From contig CM082588.2 of the NCBI GenBank assembly GCA_040954595.2, forward strand, positions 7,254,001-7,318,000: a stretch of 64,000 nt of DNA, given 5' to 3'. The position numbers were made by a program, and so were the translations under genes. Below are positions 20,778-33,500 of the stretch, in pieces. Source of the DNA: Balanoglossus misakiensis (lineage: Eukaryota; Hemichordata). Each line of letters begins with the position of its first letter. Position 1 is the first letter of the stretch. The notes under the pieces were generated by a model, which ran no database searches, was not told the DNA's origin, and was given only the letters and a program-made list of their open reading frames with translations.

Positions 20778-21026
20778 CACATAGTCAGTAATCTTAACCA
20801 AAAATGTGTCTGTCACAATTAATTCTGACAAAAGCATGCAATAATCATTGTTCATTGCATGTTTTTGTCAGTCTTCACAATCAAATAGATCAAATCTGCC
20901 AATTTTTCTTTTAATTTAAGGGAATTTATAAGAAGTGTGCTAAAAGCCGATAAGAATTAGAACTTAAAGTCAAAAGGAATACCACTGTGATCATGGCTTT
21001 TAATCAATCCTGTATTTCACTACAGG

Positions 21027-21093
21027 CTATTCATTCATTCATTCGTTCATTCATTCATTCATTCATTCATTCATTCATTCATTCATTCATTCT
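21027..21093. repeat. (ATTC)n microsatellite, second tract
   Basis: About 16 ATTC units, preceded by the same TGTATTTCACTACAGGCTAT flank as the first tract, pointing to a local duplication. Confidence 0.95.
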
Positions 21094-21377
21094 ATAATTC
21101 AAAGACACCTGTTGATGGTCACTGTTATCGCCCTCTAGTGACACTTTCCATATTCCATATTGCCTTTGTTTTTATGCATAACCTACAGACTTGAAGTCCA
21201 AGGGAAACACAGCACTGAGAAGGGAATGTCTGCCAACTCCAATAAATAACATCTTTGGACCAGCAACAGAGTCAAAATAATCAATAGTCTAGACACATCA
21301 ACTGAAAAACACTGTTGATGAAAATCTTGTTATACAGTTAAACGTAGCATGACGGAGGTTTATAAAAACAAATTATA

Positions 21378-21402
21378 AGGGTTAGGGTTAGGGTTAGGGT
21401 TA
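21378..21402 (+). repeat. Interstitial telomere-type repeat (TTAGGG)
   Basis: About four uninterrupted GGGTTA units. TTAGGG is the telomere repeat of vertebrates and most non-arthropod animals. An interstitial tract can be a break-repair scar or a chance microsatellite. Confidence 0.9.
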
Positions 21403-21631
21403 TTGTAAAGGAAGACATCATTGGCACCTGTTAACTGATCACAAGCTGTGTCTTGTCCAATCAGGTGCCATTATTGGTCACCATGGCGATATCTGTGGTA
21501 AACTATTTGGGTTGATCGAGAATAGTGTTCTTGTTGTTTTTGTTCGTCTGAGCATTGAAATGCACACTGTGTCATGTTGACCAAAGCGGTGACCTGTCCA
21601 CAAAGCCGGCTGTGCCCATGCACCCAGCGTT

Positions 21632-21824
21632 TTAAAGGTATACGGTCACCCATTGAAAATTAGCTATAGTTACCATGGCAAATTGAGATCTAGCCAATCA
21701 CTGATTTTCAGTGGGTGGCACACGCGAAAAAAAGAGCGCCACCATATGTTCTTTAGAACGCTCAAATACGCCATTTCAGCCATATATGGGCGTATGTAAA
21801 TTAGAGGTGACTGTATACCTTTAA
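21632..21824. mobile_element. 193-bp MITE with AGGTATACGGTCACC termini, copy 2
   Basis: TTAA at both edges (21632-21635 and 21821-21824). Inverted termini AGGTATACGGTCACC and GGTGACTGTATACCT. Same family and same orientation as 12079-12271. A decayed relative may lie near 44695-44800. Confidence 0.88.
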
Positions 21825-22963
21825 GTGCTTCTTTCAACTCCATGCAAATATAGTCTGTCAGAGTGAAGCACGGTTGAAACATTACCTGCAGGTATGTGTC
21901 AGATCGGTGCTGACCTGTGCAAGCCATCACAGTGTGGGATAGTCACTACAAAGGGTACTTATGAAAAAAATGTAATGTAGTAAAGATTATGGTGCGAAAA
22001 GTCATGCTGTTTCACATCAGTGAAAGATTAAATGTCCAGAACATTTATAAATACCCCAGGTGTAAAATAATAACATTGGCATACAGAGTCAGTCACAAGT
22101 CTCGGTATTAACACAAAGATGCTGGTATTCTCTTCAGCAATTTCACCACCAGCACAAAGAAAGGATGTTATTTTAACCAACTGGTTCTATTGATTGATCA
22201 GCATGAGATACGCAATGGAAATGGTTCTTTAAATGCTATAATTATGTATCTCTGATGGATCAAGAGTTCAACTTTCTTCAACAGATCCAAAAGTTGAGTG
22301 AAAAGCCCAGCAATTATATATAAATGTATGCTAATGATATAGACACAAAAAGAGAAATAAGAATAATACACTTGAAAAAAGTTTTACCTATTTTAACTAA
22401 AAGTTAATTCTGGTAATGCTGGAATGTGTTTGACTTCTTGGTTGATTTAGTCACAGTCCCTATTTGTATTGAGTCAATAAAAAGTTCCATCAAATACACA
22501 GAGGTTACATCACCAGGTTCATCGCGACTACATGTAAGTAAACACTGCTAATAGACAACACTCTCTCCAACAAAATCTCAATACAATCAACCTACTTAAA
22601 CAGATATTAGTTGCAATGCTAAAGACTGGCTTTTGAATTGAAAGTAAACTACCAGAATGTCTGGTGACATAACACACACTGTATTACATGTACTTCTCTA
22701 TAACAAACCCTGCAGCAAAGCACATATTACCATCTATGGTTTACTCAATAACAGATTGGAGGCAGCTAGCAGACAGCCTTAGTAACATGGCCTTGATAAG
22801 TCACCGGCTTAAAAAACTCTATTCAGTTGGATCAACAGAAAAAAGGGGGTGTGTAACTATATATTGACTGATTTTCCACCTGTCTGCATTCAAGGCATCT
22901 TAACAGAAAATCGGGTCACCTATTGACTTTGTTCGCTCCAAGTCATTTCTGTCCCATTCATCT

Positions 22964-23236
22964 TTAATCCATTCACCACCAGTGCCTTCTAAGTCCATAT
23001 GACGCACCACTGACTCTACAAACTCACTGGTGACTCAAGAAAATTATCCAAACTACATGCAAAGATATTGGGCTAACTCAGAGAAATTTTTAGTCATCCT
23101 CAAATTAACTCAAAGCTTTTAAAAATTATGTTTGTTACAGGGCACACTGTACACCACCATGGTTCAGTCCAATCCAATTCTTTTCAATGGTAAGGTTGGA
23201 CCTCTAAAGAGGGAACTCAGGGGATGAAAGGGTTAA
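22964..23236. mobile_element. TTAA-flanked MITE (family T) interrupted by a hAT-like MITE
   Basis: The left end TTAATCCATTCACCAC is at 22964-22979. The rest of the element resumes at 23150 with TACACCACCATGGTTCAG and ends GAAAGGGTTAA at 23236. The interruption (22980-23149) is a separate element flanked by 8-bp near-duplicates TTCACCAC and TACACCAC. Confidence 0.8.
22980..23149. mobile_element. hAT-like MITE (family H), copy 1, inside a family T element
   Basis: 170 bp, ends CAGTGCCTTCT and AGGGCACACTG. 7/8-matching 8-bp flanks (TTCACCAC, TACACCAC) fit a hAT-type target duplication. Body similar to 29328-29590, e.g. AAACTCACTGGTGACTCAAG. It does not contain the insertion present in copy 2. 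Confidence 0.75.
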
Positions 23237-25104
23237 GTCGGACTTATCCAAAACTCTTCTCAGATTTACTTCACTTAGTGTTTCCAATGAAATACACCTG
23301 TCATTTGAATAACCTGTGCAGGAAAATCTTTGATTCTAAGACAATTTTTTTTGGAACATATAGTTTATCTGATAACAGATTTTGATGAAATGTGAACACT
23401 GATTTTGCTTGATGAGGCAAATCATTACAGTGTATATAGTTAGGTAACATCATTGTCAACAGAACAATGTAATGTCAGGTAGTATTGGATTAAGATTATT
23501 GCCGATCAAAGGAGCAGTCTAAACCACTATACAAATGAAAACAATCAAGGCTGATTATACTGTAATTAAAATGACCAGAAAGAGACAAAATTTTAGTGTA
23601 AATTTCATATGAATGAGCTGTGAAATCCCTACCCAAACACTGTGAAGCCTATAATGCAACAAGTATACATATTTGTCAAGAAAGACATATTTGCAAAAGT
23701 TGGAACATATGAATATATGTTTGGCCAGACTGTGTACACAGATCATATGAGATTATGCAAGATTAACCAAACAAAACCTATATTTACCGGTAACGTTCCG
23801 AGCAGCATTTGGTAGCGATCTTCTTTGATTTTCTCCATGTTCAACCGAAAAGTAGGTATTTCTAAAAACTCCGAACGCAGGTAACCAGTGGCGAAAAAAA
23901 AGACGTCACTTTTGGTGACACAGACCCGACTGTGACCAAAGCACTTCACTTAATGCATTCAGAGTGTCGGGTTATAAACAAAAGGCAAAGAATCCGCCAG
24001 GTCAATCAGGTCACAAGAGGTGAAATATAATCGCCTGCAAGTGTTACCATAAACGTCGGACAGGTTATCAGTCAAAAACATGCCGCTCGCGAAAAAGCGT
24101 GTGCAAAAAACACAAGCTTTGCTCTGAGCAGACTACAAATCCACGGTAAGCTTTAAATTCAAATTCAATTACTCCAACTCGAGGGATATACCATTATTCG
24201 CAGGGGTGTTGCCTTCGGGCTGGTGAAATACAACCCACTGCCCAGAGTGAAGAAATCTGGCTGGCAAATAATGATAAAATGACACCACTAAAATATGCAA
24301 GTTATTTTTGCTTGAAAATGCCTTTCTCTCGTCCAACCTTCATTCACCACCAGAATATTAAAAATAAATTTTTGAGTTTTTGGCACCAGTGAACAGTTAA
24401 AAATGATTACGATTCAATAAACAACACAGTGGCACCCGCACATCGCATCAAGAGATCATTCGACAACTATTCACATGGGTGTGTGTAATAATCAACTATA
24501 AAGAGATCGCTTTACACTCAAAGTATTAAACCTCCAAAGGTGGGCACACACAGATCAATACAGTTCAACGTTCGAGTAAACCGACTCTTAAAATAACAAA
24601 AATCAACTGTCCTACAAAAGGGAAAACCGATTCGACGGACTGTGAAAATTAGCGACAGGAGAGAGGCACAGTGCAGAGCCTGTGATGTATTGCTGTCAAG
24701 CCACAGGTATTTGATGTATTGCTATTAAACCGCACTACATGCAATCATGTACAGGTATGTCTGCCTTGGATTATTTGCTCATAAATTTAAAGCGTTTTTT
24801 ATTAACTACACCGCATGGTTTTACAATACAGTTGTATTATGAGCTTAGTGTAAAACTCTCACTCGTATAATACCATACCAGTTGACAACTTTAGATCGAA
24901 AAATATAAAGGAATATATTGGACTGGACATACAGAATATAATGTCTGAGCACTGTGTGCAATGTAGCATTGAGATGTTACGCCCTTATACAGGATGTGAG
25001 TTGAGTTGAACAATCAGTCATTAAGCATATTTCAGTAAACAGAAATCAACCTATAAACAAGCTATCGACAAGAGCCTAAAACAACCAAAATCATGTCAAA
25101 AGTG

Positions 25105-25196
25105 AGCAACTTTGTCCCCCCAGTTCCATCTGTAGAGGTCTGATTTTCCATAGAAAACAATGGATCTGGGCCAAACCATGTTAATGAAAGGGTTAT
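25105..25196. mobile_element. Family T MITE, inverted and degraded copy
   Basis: Reverse-oriented: CCCCCAGTTCC near the left, ATAGAAAACAATGGATCTGG in the middle, GAAAGGGTTAT at the right edge. Left terminus decayed. Confidence 0.7.
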
Positions 25197-26720
25197 GCAT
25201 TGAGTCTGCTGCATCTGTTCCTGGATTCATGAAATCTGACATCACCTACCAGTATTTATCAAACAAATACCGTAGCAACCAGTCAATGCATCACCATGGC
25301 AACAAAATTCACCAGCCAATCCTATTCAAGTCAGTGAATATTAATTCTCCACTCATACAGAGGCATGTACAATATCACTGTATTAGCACTTCAAGAGTTT
25401 TAATCACAGTTGAATACATACATCCTACCAATAACCAAGAATTCTTCTGTTTCCAATTTTCGCTCCGAAGTTAGTCCTGAATTTCTTGGTATGTTAATCA
25501 ACACAAAGCTGCAAAGTTCAATCAGTTATACTAGCCTATAAGTTTCATTCCAATTCCACCAAAGGCAGACAGTATGTAAATATTTTGACAACACAATGTA
25601 TCTGTCGTATTACTAAATTGGCATTTTTGCCTTCCACTCTGCAATATCATGTCTGCCGGGGCAGAACAGAAAAGACGTGCGATAAGGAAAACAGTCAGAT
25701 TTATAACACCGGTAAATATCTAATCTCTTTTGATTTTCGGTTTTGTTTCTAGGAAGGTTGTTGATAAGTTATGTTTAGGATTTTCTGACAAAGCGGTGTA
25801 ATTTTGTCATATTTTGCGATTCCAAAATTCCACACACTGCTGTACGGTATGTCAGTTTCCATGGTGCGCAGTTGGTTTTCAGAAAATGAAGGCATTTTCT
25901 GGTCATTGGTATCACTAAGAAATGTTTATGAGAGCTTACATATTTGTAAGATATTGCTAAGACTGGGGCAAATACATGCAGAGTGAGAGACATTAACTTT
26001 GTGCAAAAGAAAACATTGGTGTTGATAATGGAAAAAGTTTTGACTGTATTTAATTGACACAAAACTGAATTGTTCATTATGTTCTGAAGTCATTTTAACG
26101 AATTATGTGTTTATTCATTATTGTAGATTTTATACCATGTTCAAAGCTTACATTTGAGAAATTGACTATCTGGTTAGAATGAAAATTATATCTTTCATCT
26201 CAGATGTTTATATTTGGCAAACATCACTGTGGCAAAACAATTCTCGTAGCACAGCAACTGAACTCGGAACGAAAAAACAAAACAAATCTTATTTGAGACA
26301 TGGAGGGCGCTATTGCATATCTTCCAAGACGTCACCACAAAAATACACTTATACTGAATTTGACTTGATTAAATCATTAGCTATGTGATTTTTCTTTATG
26401 ACAACTTTCTCATTCAGCTCGTACCTTGGTAAGGTGAATTTAGTTGCTTGATTCAACAGAGAATGCTAAAGTGTATGGTCTCCATTGATCATGATCACAG
26501 TTATAATTTCACTGAATGACATACCACCATACATACCATAACACATACCAAACTTGTACTGACAATATGGTCAGTACAATCAATTATGTGCTTGATCGTG
26601 AAGGTGGATAGGGGAAATATTAAGCAATGGCCCCATCCCCTCGGGCTTAGTCTAATTACCCCCCTCCCCCCATATTAGACACGTATCGCCCGAGGTTGGG
26701 TCCCTCAGGGAAGTTGTTGC

Positions 26721-26805
26721 ATAACCCTTTCACCACCATGGCTTGGGCCAACTCCATTGTTTTCCATGGTAATGTTGGACCTCTATAGAGGGGTGAAAGG
26801 TTTAA
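26721..26805. mobile_element. Family T MITE
   Basis: ATAACCCTTTCACCACCATGG to GGGTGAAAGGTTTAA, forward orientation, with an internal deletion relative to other copies (the GAACTGG segment is missing). Confidence 0.8.
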
Positions 26806-27567
26806 ACAAAAAGCTAGTAGTGCTGTAATATCTTACTGTCATTAAATGGATTTTACACTTTACTTACTTTACACTGCAATCATATTGCGGTCGAAATGTA
26901 TAATATATTTCACTAAGGTTTAGTATTTTTCACCATTCACCTCTCATGAAATAACACACTGTATTTATGAATGTACCGTTTCCGCATAGATTGCAGAAAT
27001 ACTATGTACAACCAGGAATTATTATATTTAAACTACCCACCTTTCTTGTGTTGTTTTCGATCGATAGTGCAATTTGAGGTCAAGGGTTACCATCATGGCG
27101 GAATGCAAAAGTCCCCGGATATGGCTTTGTTACTATAGAGACAGCGCGCGACAGTAACTTGCTTCGCGGAAAATGTTTACCCTAGCTACATAATCCCCTG
27201 TCGCCCGACTGTAAAGCTCCGCGCTAGTAATGTAGGTCGAAAACATTTCTGCGGTAATATTGATAATTCTGACTCTAAGCAGGCCTCAGTATACCTACTT
27301 TAATGGTATTGAGTGATTTTATTGAAAAGAGGCTTTGCATTTCATATACAGAGCTAAACTTCCAGTGCGCATGGATATACCGGGTCACCAATGGCGTAAT
27401 TGGTCCAGACAATGTAATAAGATCTTGGTATAGGACTTTGAACTGTGATAGGTGTTGATCGACTTGTGTATTTCTTTCTTATTTCCTACATTTGGACAAA
27501 TAAGGAGCTGGTAGAGCCTGTCACACCAGCCAGACGTTCTCGACGATTTCACGGCCCCACGTTAAAG

Positions 27568-30500
27568 ATGGCTGGCCAAGAACTGTGGGGCAGCATTACT
27601 GTACACACGCCGGATTGCGTGGAGTCGTTGAAGATCGACCACGATGACCGTATTTACACAACGGTACGTGTATGTGTGAATGTGTTTCCTTTTATTATTT
27701 ACCGCCAACACCTCTCTTGTTGATGCCTACACATCGGGTCGAGATAATATGCTTATTAAAATACTGCCATTTTGCTTCCGGTGAGACGTCGTTAGGGGAA
27801 ACTCTTGCTCGCGATCGCTGCACCATGTACATTTCACTGGGCCCTGGGGAAAGGTGAAACTGACATGACAGTGATCGCCCTTGTTTGGTCCGTCTTCATG
27901 GATCATTGTGTTTTGCGGATAGAGTGTGTATCATGTCAGATCGTGGAGCTACCACAGACAATCCATGGTCAGATTGTCGTGCACACTGTGACACAGGCAG
28001 TGACCATTGCCAGTGAGAAGCATATGACATTTTCCAACAACAACGACCTGCACGATAAAGTGGGAACCTTTCCAGATACTATTGAACTAAGGATGTTTGC
28101 TTTTAGTGAAGGGGTGGTGTTTAGTGGTTTGTCAAGGTCTTAAAAGAACTGACAACCATTGTACATTTCAAATGTTGAATAGTCCCACTCCCCACAAATA
28201 CGTATCAAATGGCCCTGACCAATTTCCAATTGAAGACCAGCACAAACTTGAAAACAGACATTTAAATGTGCCTTTACCTTTTCTTAGTTCTTACTTCGGT
28301 AGTAATTAAACCAGTTTTGAGTTCAAACTTTTTTTGCCATTTAGAGTAAAAATAAGCAAACCACAGACAGAAAAGTAAGATTCGTACAAGGGTTGAAGAA
28401 ATGGTGAATGATTATGTATTTTCTGAGATGTAAACAAATCAACTCTCAGAAACTGTTTATGTACACTTAAGTATGTTCTGCATGAAAACACAACTCTGTT
28501 TACATTTGTTGTAAATCGTGTTGGCATAACTTATCTTTGTAATTGGATCAGATTTGATTGGTAGATTACAACTGTGATTGTAGATATTGGTTTTGGGGGT
28601 TGGGTTTTTTTACTCTTTATAAGTTAAGAGTACCAACTGAATAGAACTTGTAAATTGTTTAATACTTGTATAGTTGTTTTCCTGAATGCACCAACACTCT
28701 TATAGCTAATGTAAAAAAAAATCAGTTTCTTATTAATTAAAAGTATAAGGCAGCTGTATGTTTTAGCTGAATTAACTTTAAAACAAAATGTTTAAAAGCC
28801 GAAACTTTTTGCTACCCGCAATCAAAAGAAGTATTTACACAATGCCATAGGAATTCCACTACAACTTGTGAAGATTCACGCATGTATGTTAGCCAAAATT
28901 GTCTTAATTCAAGCTGTGAATTAAACTCACCATTTTTGTGTAAAGTTGACAAACTGCACCACACTGTCACATAGAGTTCCACTGCAACGACAAGTTGTTT
29001 TCAATGAAGTGTAAGAAATGTTACCACCTATTGAAGAATTTATAAATGCTTGATCAATACTGATCAAGAAATTCTCAGATAACAGTCTGGCTGTCATGGA
29101 AATTTGTAGTCCGGTAATCGCAGGCTTAGAGACGCCAAGAAGTGAAAAATTAATACATGCTTAGGTCTCCAGTCTGATAAAATTGATTGCTATCATCACT
29201 GCAACTGATAACTTTAATAAATTGCGCATAAAACTTCTGTCATGGTAGTATTTTAAGTGTCTATGGCTAAAATGTTCTTTTGGGGTTAGCTTTGGTCTTT
29301 ACTTTATTCATGCTGACACAGTTAAAGCAGTGTGCCTTCTGAGCTCATATGATGCGACACTGACTCGACAAACTCACTGGTGACTCAAGAAAATTATCCA
29401 CAATACATGCATACGTATAGGGCTGACTCAGAGAAATTTTAAGAAATCCTAAAATTGACTCAAACTGCTTTTAACCGTTTCACTGCCATGGTTCAGTCCA
29501 AACCCATTGTTTACTATGGTAAGGTTGGACATCTAAAGAGGGAACTGGGGGTGAAAGGGTTAAAAATTACATTTGTTGGAGGGCACACTGAGTTGAAGTC
29601 AGCAAAATAAAATTACATCATTTATTTTTCCATTCTTAGACGACAAAGAAGAGCAAACAGAGGCTGTTGTCACGGCGACCATGGTCGACACCCAACCCGA
29701 ATCGATCAGCAGCGTCAGTATCATCATCCAGGGCATCCACAGCATCAGTGAGATCATTGGATAATATGACAAAAATCCAGAACTGGATTAGTGAAAAGTC
29801 AATCCGCAATATTCAGGTAAGTCATTTCTTTGTCTACATTATACTGTAAAACGGTAAATTTTCACGACATGAAATTTTCGCAAAATCATAGGAGGCAACT
29901 GTTACGCGAGGATTAATTTTCACGTTCTCTTATTTTTACTGGCTAGTTATCTCCAAAAAACATTTTACGTGACTTTTTATTTTCACGTTTTTTTGGCACT
30001 CGCGTATTTCGCGAAAATGTATTGCTTGCGAAAATAGCCCGTTTTACAGTATATATTGGTACATCAATAGAAGTCTGTCTGTAACATACTGTAAAACGGG
30101 AAATTTTTGCAACAGGAAATTTTACTTTAGCCTAAAATCCTAAATTATGCCTTGGATAAGAGCCAACAAAATTCCCTTCTTCCCAAAGCTTCCCAAAGGC
30201 ATGTTATATGATACAGCCAGTTCTCTTTCCAAGATGTTAATACAAATGCCTTCATGGGATTTAAGAATACAATTGAGATGTGAAGACATTGTAGTCATGG
30301 CCCAGTCTATGGAGAAACTTTTGAATGATTAACTTGATGTTCACAGCAAGTTTATGGTACTGTGTGTTGAGTCAATGCAACAACCCTAAACCAGTTACTT
30401 GGTCCATGTATTTCTTTCTTCAAATCAAACGACCACAAGCAAAAACCACTTGTCAGGTTTAATAATTGTTCTTGCGATTTAAGGATATCCCTGAGGCCAG

Positions 30501-33500
30501 GATTATGAGATTTAGTAGACTTGTCACTGCATTGTGTCTCTTAAATCCGTGCGACTTGTAGAGTAATTGAATACTGATCTGCCCTGAATGTTACCTGTCT
30601 GCCCTGTGGGATGTTTTGGTTGCCACGGATCACTGACTTCGTAGCGATCAGTAAACAAAGGGCTTTTCGTTGAGTTCATGATTTTGTCATCAACTTACTG
30701 CAGGACTTGGTGTGTGAGATTTCTTCTAAATACAATAAAATTCAACTCTAGTCATACACTTTAAACATTTAAAAAAAATCACAAATCTTTTCCGTTATTT
30801 GGCCAACATTACTTTGTATGTTTCTTTGGTAATACTAGTTACATATCACACATATCATTAGTTGTCTGTATTTTAACCCATTCACCTCCATGGTTCCGTT
30901 CAACCCCACTGTTTTCTATGGTAGGGTTGGACTTTAAAGAGGGAACTGGGGGTGAGAGGGTTAAGGTAGGGACTGCAAAGAGGCAGTGCATGACAGGTAG
31001 AATTTCAAGAAAAGCAGTATCGTCATTTTCTTGACTGTATTTCATTCCGAAATTAACAGCCTCTAACTAAAAAAGGAAGATGGAAACAAAAATAAGTAGC
31101 GCCCCCCCCCCCCCCCCCAAATTAAAGTTGCGTGGTGGGTTATCGTGAGCTGAGAGTTCAAAGGTTTCTTGTCCTTAACAACTTCAGAAGTCGACAAGTG
31201 GAGGAATAAATCTTCCAATAACGCGGCACTGATCTACTTAGTTGGCCATTTTGACAGAATAATCAATACCCTCTGTTATTTGGCGTCTAGTTTTCTGTTG
31301 CTATGACAATCTATCAGATAAGGGTGGTCATCATAAAGTTCATTAAAAAAGCATTTGATGATTTTAATGGACTCTGAACTAAGTTAAGAAGCACTGTCAT
31401 TGTACTGTTATTTCAACAAGAATGGGACAAGCATTGATAGGAAAGACCAATTTTCTAGGAAATTGTATGTTGTGGAGTCAGTAAATATACACAGACCGGA
31501 AAAAAATTGTCACTGTAAAATACATTTATTTGTATGGTAGTTGAATTCCTTTTGAACATATTTGGCTTCAATGATTGGCTTTTATTGTATGGATGGACCT
31601 TTCAATAGAGAAATGGTGAAAATTGGTGAAATTTCCGATCCCATTCAGTAGCAGCGCAGTAGTAATGGAATTTACAATTTGATCTAGCTCATCACGTTCT
31701 CATCATGTGTGTTTCATTTCACTGGGAGCTTTTAATACAACAAAGACTCATTTCCCAAGAGAGCCATATTGCTCAGAGAGATCCAAAGAAAATGTGATCA
31801 AAACGCTGTAAAAAACTCAATTTTCTAATGAATTTTAGAATATGTGCAGATAATGTCAACTATCAATGTACTACAAGCATTAGGAGTTTGAAGTAATTAA
31901 ATTCTAAGAGGTCTATCGAACGTTCAAGACCAAAAGGGTATTATATTCGGACCAGGAACATTCAACATTACCATGGTAACGTATTGATATTTGCTACTGT
32001 GGTCACTGGAGCTTGTTATAGGCAGTAATTGCCACTGCATACAAGATCGCTGCGTCTGCAGTTATTAAATCACAAGTGAATTGAGTTTGGTAAAAAGCCA
32101 TTAAAAGACTGACTATTTGAACAAGGGCAACAGACAATGCGCGATTGGAGAGTTGAGTAAATCCCAAACATTAACCTTTTATTCCATTTGGTGTCTTTTA
32201 TGTATTAACTCTTTGCGGGCCTAGTAATAAAAAGCCCATGAAATGAATGTAGTTAAAGTGCCGTTTTAAGACTGCTGGCCGTCCACGTAAGACCATTTAT
32301 GTTGTGTGACCTCAGAATACATGCAGTGGTGTTTGAGGTTGTCTCCATAGACTTTATAGTTAAGTTGGCACACCTTAAAAAACAAGTCTTGTATAAGAGG
32401 CTGTCTTGAGAGCAGTAGAAAGAAAACCAATTATGTGTTTCATAAAATTCCGTCAAATCTTTGTCTAAAAGCACCGTATAGGATTCCTGATAATCCATAA
32501 TATGAAGTCCGATATTCTTTCAGCCTACCTATTGTAAAGTTTTGGTTTATTTGCTGACGTCGGGACTCAAAACCCTACAGGCACCTGCCAGGTCAAAGGT
32601 CATCAAACAAAGCGCACTTTTGCATATTGTTGCTGGGCATTATTTAGGCCACACACACACTGGCATACAAAGCGACGTTACAAGTATAGTGTGTAGGGTA
32701 CAACAGAAAAAGGACATGAACACACAATAAAATCTGAAGACAAAAACTGTTGACAAAACTAAGGAACACAGTAAACAGCGAAAAAATAGTCTGTTTTGAA
32801 AATATTTTGTACAACTTCAGCAACATACATATTCGAGTTAGTGAAAACGTATAAGCTTGAACATGTATTTCTAGTGTCGACATCTTTCAAAAGCCATTGT
32901 TATCAGAAGGGAATAATAATTATAGCAAAGGGAAGTTTGATTTTAACCAATCCCAGAATTTATGTCATGTTTTGCAAACATGATCAGAAATAATAATCAA
33001 GAAATATTAGGTTTTTAGTGAGGGTCTTATTTTTTTTACCCTTTTGCAAAGTTCAAATCAATATGTATATCAATGGATATTTACGGTAGAATTAGCAATT
33101 ATTGATCTAATTCTTGCCATGACTTAGGAGTTCTGGTTGAGATATTATGCCAAGGTAGACTTGTAGAGGTATAGTGTGAACAAAATTAGAAATCTTCAAA
33201 TAATTTTTTTTTTTTCATTCTAGGAGAAAGCAGATCCTGAAAGGAAAGAAACCAAGAAATTGTATATGTCATTACTTGATGAAGAAGATACTTTTGTGAA
33301 GGTAATCTATTCTGCCACTCATAAATTTGGAAGCTTCAAATCATTTGTTGGAAGTCAGACAAAATTATTGCTTGAATCGCGGAAGTCAGTGATCAAATAT
33401 TGGACCAGTGGCAGCCAAGATTTCATGACTTTTTGAATCATTTGCTATGTGCAGTAATAACAGACTATTTTGCTGAAGTTTGAGTTAAAGTGAGAATTTG

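Larger units (their letters stand above)
16180..27040. other. Large intergenic stretch without a convincing gene
   Basis: Short frames occur throughout but none shows family signatures. Contents that can be named are MITEs (16819-17033, 21632-21824, 22964-23236, 25105-25196, 26721-26805), ATTC satellites, an interstitial telomere tract and a sequence at 17262-17360 related in inverted orientation to 34495-34610. Possible isolated exons at 19312-19428, 20113-20385 and 23791-23949 (minus) could not be joined into a gene. Confidence 0.6.

Noticed and set aside
23791-23949. Minus-strand frame ending MEKIKEDRYQMLLGTLP at a GTAAAT donor
   Set aside because: Looks like a possible first exon but no in-phase downstream exon could be found; left unannotated.
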